Shown one piece after another: positions 43,756-52,706 of a stretch of DNA of 64,000 bases. The DNA lies in the NCBI RefSeq assembly GCF_022664435.1, contig NZ_JAKREU010000007.1, positions 124,001 through 188,000 on the forward strand. The letters run 5' to 3'. The stretch is from Sphingomonas panni (GTDB lineage: Bacteria; Pseudomonadota; Alphaproteobacteria; Sphingomonadales; Sphingomonadaceae). A program made the position numbers and the translations under genes. Numbering within the stretch: the first letter of the stretch is position 1; every line of letters begins with the position of its first letter. The notes below the pieces were generated by a model that worked only from the letters and a program-made list of their open reading frames with translations, did no database searches and was not told the DNA's origin.

Positions 43756-44993
43756 GCGTCCGCCATCGTCGCATTGCCGACGACCGCATCCGCGTGCCGG
43801 CCGGCGATCAGGCGCTGGTACAGCGGCTGGTAGCGCGCGACGTTCGACGCCCAGTTGCGCTCCGCCTCGACGAAGGCGCGGCCCCGGTCGCGCATCGCCT
43901 CCCATCCCGACCGGTCGGCGAGCAGCGCGGCGACCCGCGCCGCCAGCGCGGCGGGGTCGTCGGCCGGGAACAGCGTGCCGGTGTCGCCGTCGCGGATCAA
44001 TTCGCGGTGGCCGCCGACATCGGATGCCGCGACCAGCCGGCGCTGCGCCATCGCCTCCAGCGGTTTGAGCGGGGTGACCAGATCGGTCAGCCGCATCGCC
44101 TTGCGCGGATAGACCAGCAGGTCGACCAGCCCGTAATAGCGTTCGACCTCCTGATGCGGCACGCGGCCGATGAAATGGATGGCATGGGCGACGCTGGAGG
44201 CCGCCGCCTGTGCGCGAAGCGCCGCCTCCATCGGTCCGCCGCCGACCAGCAGCAGCCGGACGTTCGGCCGCGCCGCGACCAGCGCCGGCATCGCAGCGAT
44301 CAGCGTGTCGAGGCCCTCGTAATCGTAGAAGCTGCCGAGATAGCCCAGCACCTCCTTGCCCTCCAGCGCCAGTTCGGCGGCGAGCGCAGTGTCGGGCGGG
44401 GGCGGATCGCCGAACAGGGTCAGATCGACGCCGTTGGGCGACACCATGATCTTGGCCGGATCGATTCCGCGCGCGACCAGATCGCGGCGCAACCCTTCGC
44501 ATATCACCGCGACGCCGTCGGCACGGCGCACTGCCCAGGTCTCCAGCGCGCGAGTCGCGCGGTAGCGGGCGGAGCCTTCGGTACCGGTCCCGTTGCCGAC
44601 GGCAGCATCTTCCCAGAAGGCCCGGATTTCGTAGACCAGCGGCAGGTCCCGCCGCCGTGCGACGCGCAGCGCGGCGAGCGCGTCCAGCACCGGCGAATGG
44701 GCGTGGAGGATATCGGGCCGGAACGCATCCACCACCCGGTCGATCGATGCCGAAAACGCACGGATTTCGGCCAGTTCCCCCAAGGGGGCCGGCCATGCAC
44801 GCGGCGGCACGGTGCGATGAAAGTCGATGCCGTCCACCGTCTCGCGCGCGACCGTCGTCGCCCCCTGTCGCGCGCCGGTGACCGCCGCGACCTGCCACCC
44901 GCGCGCCATCTGCGCGGTCAGGATCGCCCGCGTCCTGAAGGTATAGCCGCTGTGCAGGGGCAGGCCATGGTCGAGGATGTGAAGGACTCGCAT
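43752..44993 (-). CDS. Exosortase A system-associated glycosyltransferase (GT4)
   Basis: A 413-residue GT-B enzyme. The start MRVLHILDHGLPLHSGYTFRT is typical of the TIGR04063-type glycosyltransferases linked to exosortase A and exopolysaccharide loci. The GT4 nucleotide-sugar region is visible as RLLLVGGGPMEAALR, HFIGRVPHQEVERYYGLVDLLVYPR and PLKPLEAMAQRRLVAASDVGGHREL. ATG 44993 follows AGGAGGTTGTC. No exosortase, PEP-CTERM or wzx/wzy gene was seen within the window. It is followed by the proline-rich membrane protein. Confidence 0.87.
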   Translation of the reverse strand: MRVLHILDHGLPLHSGYTFRTRAILTAQMARGWQVAAVTGARQGATTVARETVDGIDFHRTVPPRAWPAPLGELAEIRAFSASIDRVVDAFRPDILHAHSPVLDALAALRVARRRDLPLVYEIRAFWEDAAVGNGTGTEGSARYRATRALETWAVRRADGVAVICEGLRRDLVARGIDPAKIMVSPNGVDLTLFGDPPPPDTALAAELALEGKEVLGYLGSFYDYEGLDTLIAAMPALVAARPNVRLLLVGGGPMEAALRAQAAASSVAHAIHFIGRVPHQEVERYYGLVDLLVYPRKAMRLTDLVTPLKPLEAMAQRRLVAASDVGGHRELIRDGDTGTLFPADDPAALAARVAALLADRSGWEAMRDRGRAFVEAERNWASNVARYQPLYQRLIAGRHADAVVGNATMADA

Positions 44994-45050
44994 GACAACC
45001 TCCTGCCACGTCAGGGTTAAAGGAGACGTAACGGCCCCTTACTACCCCGC

Positions 45051-46430
45051 TCAGTCGCCGGCAAAGGCGAAGGGGGTCAGCCCTCCTTCCCGATCGTCCA
45101 GCCGCATGGCGCGGGCGAGCGGCGGGGCGGAGCGTTGCGGACAATCGCCCCGCGTACAGGCGCGGCACCCCGGCCCCACCGGTACCCCTCCCGCCGACAG
45201 GTCCAGCCCGCGCGCCGCCGCCAGCGCGCCCGCCTGATCGGCAGCGACACCCAGCATCACGACGAAGCGCGCCCGCACCTCCCCGGCCAGCGCGCCGGGC
45301 GGGGTGACGGTACGCGACAGCGTCAGCCAGCGGCCACCCTCCTCCGGCTCGACCAATTGCACGATCGTTTCCCCGCCGCGCGCGAACGCGTCGAACGCGC
45401 CGAGCAACGGACAGGGTGCCCCTTCGACCAGCGGCGACTGGCTGGCCCCCGCGAAGCGCTTCGACACCTGTCCGGCGCGGTCGAGCCGGAGCAGGCAGAA
45501 GGACAGCCCCCGCGCGCCGACGCGGTGGAGGGTGGTCAGGCGGTGGGCGACATGTTCGAACCCCGCACCGAACCGCCGGCCGAGCAGCGCCAGATCATAT
45601 CCGGTCGCCTCGCACGCCCGCAGGAACCGGGCATAGGGCATCATCACGGCGGCGGCAAAATAGCCGTGCAGGTGCCGCCGCAGCCATTGTTCGGCGGTGC
45701 GGTCGGACAGGCCGGCACCGCGCACTACGGCGTCGACCTCCGCCCGCGCCTCGGCATGACCGAGCGCCCGGGCGAGCGCGAAGGTCCGCGACGCCGGGTC
45801 GAGCCGTTCGGACAGTTGCAGCTGGCGGGCGTGGAGATCGGTGCGGTGCAGCCGGTCGGGCATGACCTCCACCGGTAGTAGGCGGACCGACAGGTGATGC
45901 CGCACCCGCAGCCGGTCGGCCATCGCCGCCGCCGGATCGCCACCGGCGAGGCGCAGTTCGTCGGCCAGCGCCTCCGCCTGCGCATCGAGGTCGGGGAAAT
46001 GATTGCGCCAGCGCTCGATCGTTGTGCGTGCCTCGGCCGCCGGATCGGCGGTGACCGGCGCCCCCGCCCCGCTGCCGCCTAGCCGGTCGAAGACGCGGGC
46101 GAATGCCTCGGCCCCGCCGGGCGCAGCGGACAGCCATTCGGCGATGTCGGCGCGGTCGAGCGACAGGTCGGCGAACATCGGATCGGCCAGTCGGCGACGC
46201 AGCGCCTCCGCCCCGCCGCCCGGCTCGCTCGCTGCCAGCGTGCGCGGATCGAAGCCATAGCGTTCGGCCAGTGCGACCAGCAGCGTCGCGGTCAGCGGAC
46301 GCTGGTTGCGTTCGATCAGGTTGAGATAGCTGGCGGAAATGCCCAGCGCTTCGGCCATCGCCGCCTGGGTCAGCGCCTGCCCCCGGCGCAGGCGGCGGAC
46401 GGCATGGCCCGCGAACATCTTGCTTTCCAT
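45051..46430 (-). CDS. XRE-family regulator with ImmA/IrrE-like domain, ScfR/RamB-type
   Basis: A 459-residue regulator. An N-terminal HTH (about 10-65; LTQAAMAEALGISASYLNLIERNQRPLTA) is followed by an IrrE/DUF955-type region (about 150-240) without a clean HExxH, a DUF2083 domain (about 250-430) and a cysteine-rich end GPGCRACTRGDCPQRS. This architecture matches short-chain fatty-acyl-responsive regulators of propionate or glyoxylate metabolism. Start ATG 46430; ATG 46418, preceded by GGAAAG, and GTG 46439 are alternatives. A 17-bp palindrome lies just upstream, and an SDR gene is divergent. Confidence 0.88.
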   Translation of the reverse strand: MESKMFAGHAVRRLRRGQALTQAAMAEALGISASYLNLIERNQRPLTATLLVALAERYGFDPRTLAASEPGGGAEALRRRLADPMFADLSLDRADIAEWLSAAPGGAEAFARVFDRLGGSGAGAPVTADPAAEARTTIERWRNHFPDLDAQAEALADELRLAGGDPAAAMADRLRVRHHLSVRLLPVEVMPDRLHRTDLHARQLQLSERLDPASRTFALARALGHAEARAEVDAVVRGAGLSDRTAEQWLRRHLHGYFAAAVMMPYARFLRACEATGYDLALLGRRFGAGFEHVAHRLTTLHRVGARGLSFCLLRLDRAGQVSKRFAGASQSPLVEGAPCPLLGAFDAFARGGETIVQLVEPEEGGRWLTLSRTVTPPGALAGEVRARFVVMLGVAADQAGALAAARGLDLSAGGVPVGPGCRACTRGDCPQRSAPPLARAMRLDDREGGLTPFAFAGD

Positions 46431-46450
46431 CGGCCCCACCCCGGCTTCGC

Positions 46451-46467
46451 CTGTAAAGAGATTACAG
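46451..46467. promoter_or_regulatory. 17-bp palindrome between the XRE/ScfR-like regulator and the SDR gene
   Basis: CTGTAA-AGAGA-TTACAG has perfect 6-bp arms. It is 20 bases before the regulator start and 114 bases before the SDR gene. A related half (GTTACAAG) follows at about 46480. It probably is the regulator's own operator. Confidence 0.6.
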
Positions 46468-46580
46468 CAGCGGACGGTTGTTACAAGATGGCGTGACAGA
46501 CCCTTTTTTGTCGCTTCGGTATCGGCTACTTATCCTGCAACGATGCCGTTTCGAACATCGGGTTTGCAGGAGATGATGCC

Positions 46581-47363
46581 ATGGACACCAACAGCCTGTT
46601 CCGGCTCGACGGGCGCACGGCGCTCATCACCGGCGGATCGCGCGGGATCGGGCGGATGATCGCAGCAGGCTTCGTCGCGCAGGGGGCGCGGGTGTTCGTA
46701 TCGGCGCGCAAGGCCGATGCCTGTATCGCCACGGCGGAGGAGATCGGCGCGACCGCCCTGCCGCAGGACGTGTCGAGCGTGGAAGGGTGCCGCGCGCTGG
46801 CGGACCGGCTGGCCAGCCATACCGACCGGCTCGACATCCTCGTCAACAATGCCGGCGCGGCATGGGGGCAGCCGTTCGAGGAATTTCCCGAAAGCGGGTG
46901 GGACAAGGTGATGGACCTGAACGTCAAGTCGCCCTTCTTCCTGACGCAGGCGCTGCATCCGATGCTGAAGGCCGCCGCATCGCGGGCACGGCCGGCAAAG
47001 GTCATCAACATCACCTCAATCGACGGCCAGCGTGTCAATCCGTGGGAAACCTACAGCTATCAGGCGTCGAAGGCGGCGCTGATCCACCTGACGCGACGGA
47101 TGGCAGCGCGGCTGGTGCAGGATGCGATCCATGTCACCTCGATCGCGCCGGGGGCCTTTGCCAGCGAGATGAACAAGGCCGCGCGCGACCATGGCGACGG
47201 CGTGGCGAAGCGCATTCCGGCAGGCCGGATCGGCGTGGACGAGGATATGGCGGCGGCGGCGATCTATCTGGCGGCGCGCGCGGGCGATTATGTGGTGGGC
47301 GAGACGATCACGGTCGATGGCGGGCTGGTCAATGCGTCGCTCGGCGGATCGATCGACGGATAG
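46581..47363 (+). CDS. Short-chain dehydrogenase/reductase
   Basis: A 260-residue classical SDR. The Rossmann GGSRGIGR, the NNAG motif (ILVNNAGAAWGQPFEEF), the catalytic serine in NITSIDGQ and Y-x-x-x-K in YSYQASKAAL are intact, with GAFASEMNKAA and the final GGLVNASLGGSIDG. It resembles RhlG/FabG-like 3-oxoacyl reductases. Divergent from the XRE/ScfR-like gene, so it may be its target. ATG 46581 follows AGGAGATG. Confidence 0.9.
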   Translation: MDTNSLFRLDGRTALITGGSRGIGRMIAAGFVAQGARVFVSARKADACIATAEEIGATALPQDVSSVEGCRALADRLASHTDRLDILVNNAGAAWGQPFEEFPESGWDKVMDLNVKSPFFLTQALHPMLKAAASRARPAKVINITSIDGQRVNPWETYSYQASKAALIHLTRRMAARLVQDAIHVTSIAPGAFASEMNKAARDHGDGVAKRIPAGRIGVDEDMAAAAIYLAARAGDYVVGETITVDGGLVNASLGGSIDG

Positions 47364-47481
47364 CGGCCAAAGTTCACTAAGTTCACACTCGTGGCGTTTT
47401 GCACGTGCGGTTGGCGTCGGACTGTTGCCACGTCTTCGCAACGGGATCCCGCTCCTACTGCTGCCGGTCAGAAGAAGAAGC

Positions 47482-47509
47482 GGGACCCCGGATCAAGTCC
47501 GGGGTGACG
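47482..47509. repeat. Short palindromic repeat, family D (copy D2)
   Basis: GGGACCCCGGATCAAGTCCGGGGTGACG, a partial version of the D family at 55939-55967. It lies within the 285-base gap between the convergent SDR genes, which holds nothing else recognisable. Confidence 0.55.
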
Positions 47510-47648
47510 GCAAGCGGAGGCCTGCTTTCGAACCTCACCGCTGTCGGTCGGCGACGTTCGCGCGTGCCCGTGACGCGCGGGTGGCGGGCTGGCAAACGAT
47601 GCGAAAGAGCGTCGCCGACCATGGCAGGTCACCCGCATGTAGGAAAGT

Positions 47649-48359
47649 TCAGGGCGCGATCTCGGCGCCGTCCCATGCGAAGATGCGGCCGCTCTGCGCC
47701 GGGGTCAGGCCGTCCAGCACCGCCAGCAGCCGCCCGGCGCTATAGGTCGGCGAGAACAGCTTTTCCGCTGGCACGCCGCGCTGGAACGGCTTGCTCAATC
47801 CCGTGTCGACTGTGCCGGGATGGAGCGCGACGCACACCGCCTGTGGTCGGCTGCGCGCCAGTTCGATCGCGGCGGTGCGGACGACCTGGTTGAGTGCGGC
47901 TTTCGACGCGCGATAGCCGTACCAGCCGCCCAACCGGTTGTCGGAAATGCTGCCGACCCGCGCCGAGATGCAGGCGATGGCGGACGGCGCGTCCCTTGCC
48001 AGCAACGGCGCGAAATGCCGGAGCGCCAGCGCCGGGCCGATGGTGTTGATCGCGAAGAGATGCGCCAGTCGGTCGGCGTCGAGGTCGCGCAAGGACCGTT
48101 CCGGGCCGGCTTCCTCATCGTGCAGGATACCGGTCGCGACGATGACGCGGGTCAGTGGCCCGTCGATGCGCGCGGCGGCAGCGGCGATCGAGGCAGGGTC
48201 GGCGATATCGACGGGCAGATAGTCGACCCCGGCCGGCAGCGTATCGGGTTCGCGGCGGGCGGCGGCGATGACGCGGCCATGGCGGCCCGACGCGGCGAGC
48301 GCGGCGACCAGCGCCGCGCCGATCCCACCATTGGCACCGATGACGAGGGCGCTTTCCAA
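47649..48359 (-). CDS. Short-chain dehydrogenase, C-factor/CsgA-like
   Basis: A 236-residue SDR. The N-terminus has ALVIGANGGIGAALVAALAA, the catalytic region has ACISARVGSISDNR and YGYRASKAALNQVV, and CVALHPGTVDTGLSKPFQ follows. This matches the Myxococcus CsgA-like group of SDRs. TTG start at 48359 has CAGGAG about nine bases upstream, so the unusual start is supported. Substrate unknown. Confidence 0.88.
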   Translation of the reverse strand: MESALVIGANGGIGAALVAALAASGRHGRVIAAARREPDTLPAGVDYLPVDIADPASIAAAAARIDGPLTRVIVATGILHDEEAGPERSLRDLDADRLAHLFAINTIGPALALRHFAPLLARDAPSAIACISARVGSISDNRLGGWYGYRASKAALNQVVRTAAIELARSRPQAVCVALHPGTVDTGLSKPFQRGVPAEKLFSPTYSAGRLLAVLDGLTPAQSGRIFAWDGAEIAP

Positions 48360-48427
48360 CCGACTGCTCCTGACCGATCCGACCGACAGGAGACAACGCG
48401 CCGGCTGCAGCCCATTTCCCTGCCCCT

Positions 48428-50231
48428 TCAGGCAGCGAGGCGGAGCGTGTTGCGGCCCTCGCGCTTGGCGGCATAGAGCGCGTCGTCGGCGCGCTTCAGC
48501 ACGGTTTCGACCGTGTCGCCATCGCGTAGCCGGGCGATGCCGATGCTGATGGTCACCGCCGGATCGGCCGGCTCCCCTTCGATCGCGGCGCGGACGCGTT
48601 CGGCGACCAGCAGCGCGGTCTGGGCCGAGGCATCGGGCAGGACGATGACGAATTCCTCGCCACCGAAGCGGCCGATGCTGTCGGTCGCCCGCACCAGCCC
48701 CTGCGCGGTGAGCGCGACCCGGCGGATCACGGTATCGCCGACCTGATGGCCGAACCGGTCGTTGATCTGCTTGAAATGGTCGATATCGAAGATCGCGACC
48801 GACAGCGGGTAGCCGTCCCGGGTTGCCGACAGGATACTGCGGTCGAGCTGGTCGAGGATGCGGCGGCGGTTGGCGATGCCGGTCAGCGCATCGGTTTCGG
48901 CCGCCATGGTCGCGATGCGCGCTGCCTCCTCCGCCCGCAACCGTGCTTCGTCGAGGCTGCGCTCCTGCGCCACCTGCGCGGTGATGTCCTGAATGATGCC
49001 GAACAGGCCGAAATCGTCGTCACCGCTGTGGCCATCGATCTCGCCGCGCGAACGGACGTGACGCACTTCGCCATCGGGCCGCACGATGCGCGCGAGGAAG
49101 TCGAACGGTTCGCGACGGTCGATCGAGCGATCGATCTGGTCGCTGACGCGGGCACGGTCGTCGGGGTGATAGGCGCCAAGTGCCTGGTCCAGCGTCGGCG
49201 GCACGTCGTCGGGCAGGCCGTGAATCCGGAACACCTCCTGCGACCAGAAGATAGTGCCCGTCGCGATCTCGACCCGCCAATGTCCGACCTGTGCGGCGCT
49301 TTCGGCCATCTGCAGCAGCCGCATCCTGTTCGACAATTTGTCGAGCAACTGCGTGCGGGCGGCCAGCAGCGACGCGATCGGCAACGCGCCGAGAAACAGC
49401 GCCAGCAGGTAGAATTGCAGGAACAGGCTGCGCGTCAGCAGGTCGAGCGCCGCAAGCCCGTCCGGTCCCCGCCCCAGCGCCACGCACACCGAGCTGACCA
49501 GCGCCACGATCAGCACCCCGCCCGCCGCGCCGAACGGCCCCAGCCGCACGACGGCGAGGATGACGGCCAGCATCGGCAGGAACAGCAGCGGATAGCGGGT
49601 CTGCCAGAAGGCTAAACCGCTCACGAGGCCGACCAACGCCAGCAGTGCCGCAATTTCCAGCAGCTGGCGCGGCGCGGGTCGGATACGACTGCCCTGAAAG
49701 CTGCGGCAGACGATTGACGATCAGCGGGGTCACGATCAGCGCGCCGAGCAGGTCGGTCGAAAACCACGACAGCCAGAAGGCGACGGAGCGAACCGGCGCG
49801 GCGGCAAGGGCGACGGTTGCGCTGACCGCCGACGCCAGCAGGACCGCCTTGCAGAAGCAGCCCAATCCCGCCGGCTGGGTAAAGGACAGGCGACAGCGCG
49901 CCCGCGTCCTGAGGAGCCACGCGGCCAGTGCGGATTCGATCATGTCGGCGGCGGCGAAGCCGAACGCGTTCGCAACGTCGAGCCCGCTTTGCAGATTGGC
50001 GACGACGCTGGCGATCGCGGCGACCGCGATGAAGGCGGCGGCATGGCGCGCCGGTACCAGCACCAGCACCGCGAGCAATATCCCGGCGGCGGGCCACAGG
50101 GTGGCGATCCCGTGCCCACCCTGCGTCAGCGTCAGCGCGCCATAGGCCACCGCATAATAGGCGATGCCGGTGGCTGCCAGAAGCAGGAGCAGCCGGCCCG
50201 TCGGGGCAGTGCGGGAAACGACGCGAACCAT
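48428..50231 (-). pseudogene. MASE1-PAS-GGDEF diguanylate cyclase, frameshifted
   Basis: The 5' part (from ATG 50231) encodes a MASE1-type membrane sensor (GIATLWPAAGILLAVLVLVPAR, DLLGALIVTPLIVNRLP). At about 49694-49704 the frame breaks: the remaining membrane part, a PAS domain (QVGHWRVEIATGTIFWSQEVF) and a GGDEF domain continue in another frame. Length 1804 is 3n+1, so removing one base near CCGCAGCTTTCAG would restore a 600-residue protein. The catalytic GGEEF motif and the inhibitory RxxD site (RATDSIGRFGGEEF) are intact. It is either a recent null mutation, a sequencing error or, less likely, programmed. It would make cyclic di-GMP. Confidence 0.85.
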
Positions 50232-50238
50232 CCGCAAT

Positions 50239-50260
50239 CGTTAACAGCGCGCGGTTAACG
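50239..50260. promoter_or_regulatory. Inverted repeat upstream of the diguanylate cyclase gene
   Basis: CGTTAAC-N8-GTTAACG is a perfect 7-bp inverted repeat directly upstream of the start region. It may be an operator or part of a promoter. Confidence 0.35.
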
Positions 50261-50294
50261 GATTGCTATTGCTCGTTAAAGCCGTTGGTACGGC

Positions 50295-50321
50295 GGGGAC
50301 ATTCGCGCGGCGAACGTCCCC
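50295..50321 (-). terminator. Hairpin after maeB
   Basis: GGGGACATTCGC and GCGAACGTCCCC form an 11-bp stem with one mismatch and a 3-base loop, eight bases past the maeB stop. No T tract follows, so termination is uncertain. Confidence 0.45.
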
Positions 50322-50328
50322 GGTCCCG

Positions 50329-52584
50329 TCACCCCACCATGCCGCCGGCGGCCAGCACGGCAAGTGTCACCAGTTCGTTGGCGGTCGAGGTCATCGGGGC
50401 GATCTGCACCGGCTTTTCCATGCCGATCAGCATCGGGCCGATCACGTCGTCGCCGCCCAGCTCGCGCAGCAGCTTGGCCGAGATGTTCGCCGATTGCAGT
50501 CCCGGCATGATGAGGACATTGGCCGGACCCGACAGGCGAGCGAAGGGGAAGTTCGCCATCTGGCGCGGGTTGAGCGCGACGTCGGGGGCCATTTCGCCTT
50601 CATATTCGAAGCCGACCTGCCGCTTGTCGAGCGCGGCCACGCCGTCGCGGACGTTGTCGATCCACTGGCCCGACGGGTTGCCGAAGGTCGAATAGCTGAG
50701 GAACGCGACGCGCGGTTCGTGGCCCATGCGACGGGCGACGGCGGCAGTGCGTTCGGCGATATCGGCCAGTTCCTCGCCCGAGGGGCGTTCGTTGATCGTG
50801 GTGTCGGACATGAACACCGTGTGGCTCTGCCCGACCAGCAGGTGGATGCCGAACGGCACCTTGCCATCGACCGGATCGATGACGCGGCGCACGTCGCGGA
50901 ACGTCTGCGCATAGGTGCGGGTGATGCCGGTAATCATCGCGTCCGCCACGCCCAGCTGCAGCAGCACCGCGCCGAAGGTGTTGCGATCCTGGTTGATGAG
51001 GCGTTCGGCGTCGCGCTTGAGGTAACCGCGACGCTGGAGCCGTTCGTAGAGGAAGTCGACCATCTGCGGCACCATCTCGCTGGTGCGGCTGTTGTGGACT
51101 TCGTAATCCTCCGGGTTGGCGACACCCAGAGCGCGCAGCCGGTCATGCACATCGTCGCGGCCGACCAGCACCGGCATGCCATAGCCGCCTTCCTTGAACG
51201 CGATCGCGGCGCGCAGCACGACTTCCTCTTCGCCCTCGGCGAACAGCACACGCTTGGGATGCGCCTTCGCCCCCTCATAGGCCATGGTCAGGACCGAGGT
51301 GGTCGGGTTCAAACGCGCGCGCAGCTGCTGGCGATAGGCGTCCATGTCGAGGATCGGGCGCGTCGCGACGCCCGAATCCATCGCCGCCTTGGCAACCGCC
51401 GACGGCACCAGTTCCATCAGGCGCGGGTCGAACGGCGCGGGGATGATGTATTCGGGGCCGAAGCTGTGCTGCGTGCCATAGGCCAGCGCGACTTCTTCCG
51501 GCACGCGTTGCCGCGCCAGTTCGGCGATGGCGTTGGCGGCGGCGATCTTCATCTCGTCGTTGATGCCGGTGGCGCGCACGTCGAGCGCCCCGCGGAAGAT
51601 GAAGGGGAAGCCGATGACGTTGTTGACCTGGTTCGGATAGTCCGAACGCCCGGTCGCGACGATCGCGTCGGGGCGTGCGGCCTTGGCCAGTTCGGGGCGG
51701 ATTTCCGGCTCCGGGTTGGCCATCGCGAAGATGATCGGCGACGGGGCCATGTCCTTGACCATTTCGGGCTTCAGCGCGCCGGCGGCCGACAGCCCCAGGA
51801 ACACGTCGGCGCCGTGCAGCGCCTCGGTCAGGGTGCGGCGGTCGGTGGCGGCGGCATGGGCCGACTGCCACTGGTTCACGTCGTCGCGGCCCTGGTAGAT
51901 CACGCCGGTACGGTCGCACATGATGACATTGTCGTGGGCCACGCCCATCGCCTTCATCAATTCGGTACAGGCGATGGCGGCGGCGCCCGCGCCGTTCACC
52001 ACGACCTTCACCTCGGACAGCTTGCGCTTGGTCAGCAGGCAGGCGTTGATGAGGCCGGCGGCGCAGATGATCGCGGTGCCGTGCTGGTCGTCGTGGAAGA
52101 CCGGGATGTTCATCCGTTCGCGCAGCGTCTGCTCAATGATGAAGCATTCGGGCGACTTGATGTCTTCGAGGTTGATGCCGCCGAAGCTCGGCTCCATCAG
52201 CTCGACCGCGTCGATGAAGCGGTCGACATCCTCGGTCTTCAGCTCGATATCGATCGAATCGACGTCGGCGAAGCGCTTGAACAGGACCGCCTTGCCCTCC
52301 ATCACCGGCTTCGACGCCAGCGCGCCGAGATTGCCCAGCCCCAGGATCGCGGTGCCGTTGGAGATGACCGCGACGAGGTTGCCCTTGGCGGTATAGTCAT
52401 AGGCGGTGGCAGGGTCTTCGTGGATCGCCTTTACCGGCACCGCGACGCCGGGCGAATAGGCGAGCGCGAGGTCGCGCTGCGTCGCCATCGGCTTGGACGC
52501 GATGATCTCGATCTTGCCCGGACGCCCTTCGGAATGGAACAGCAGCGCCTCGCGCTCGGAAAATTGGTCGGTGGTTTCGGACAC
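50329..52584 (-). CDS. maeB: NADP-dependent malic enzyme with phosphotransacetylase-like domain
   Basis: A 751-residue multimodular MaeB. The N-terminal malic enzyme part (about 1-420) has the tyrosine region RDLALAYSPGVAVP, LFKRFADVDSIDIE and the NADP-binding VVVNGAGAAAIACTEL; the C-terminal part (about 430-751) resembles phosphotransacetylase (LLVGQSHTVFMSD, IMPGLQSANISAKLL) and is usually regulatory. It turns malate into pyruvate, CO2 and NADPH. GTG start at 52584 is preferred because GGGAGA lies upstream. Divergent from mutS. Confidence 0.95.
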   Translation of the reverse strand: MSETTDQFSEREALLFHSEGRPGKIEIIASKPMATQRDLALAYSPGVAVPVKAIHEDPATAYDYTAKGNLVAVISNGTAILGLGNLGALASKPVMEGKAVLFKRFADVDSIDIELKTEDVDRFIDAVELMEPSFGGINLEDIKSPECFIIEQTLRERMNIPVFHDDQHGTAIICAAGLINACLLTKRKLSEVKVVVNGAGAAAIACTELMKAMGVAHDNVIMCDRTGVIYQGRDDVNQWQSAHAAATDRRTLTEALHGADVFLGLSAAGALKPEMVKDMAPSPIIFAMANPEPEIRPELAKAARPDAIVATGRSDYPNQVNNVIGFPFIFRGALDVRATGINDEMKIAAANAIAELARQRVPEEVALAYGTQHSFGPEYIIPAPFDPRLMELVPSAVAKAAMDSGVATRPILDMDAYRQQLRARLNPTTSVLTMAYEGAKAHPKRVLFAEGEEEVVLRAAIAFKEGGYGMPVLVGRDDVHDRLRALGVANPEDYEVHNSRTSEMVPQMVDFLYERLQRRGYLKRDAERLINQDRNTFGAVLLQLGVADAMITGITRTYAQTFRDVRRVIDPVDGKVPFGIHLLVGQSHTVFMSDTTINERPSGEELADIAERTAAVARRMGHEPRVAFLSYSTFGNPSGQWIDNVRDGVAALDKRQVGFEYEGEMAPDVALNPRQMANFPFARLSGPANVLIMPGLQSANISAKLLRELGGDDVIGPMLIGMEKPVQIAPMTSTANELVTLAVLAAGGMVG

Positions 52585-52706
52585 TGGCGCTCTCCCGTTT
52601 GGATCGGCTTTACGCAGGGGAAGGCGGGTCGGGCAAGGGTGAAGGTCCGGCCGGATACGCTTTGACACGCTTGCGCCGCGGCATCCCCGGGCGGTATCGC
52701 CGCGCC

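Noticed and set aside
50263..52665. An 800-codon open frame on the plus strand across maeB
   Set aside because: It is antisense to maeB, has no recognisable domain and reflects high GC; the minus-strand protein is clearly real.
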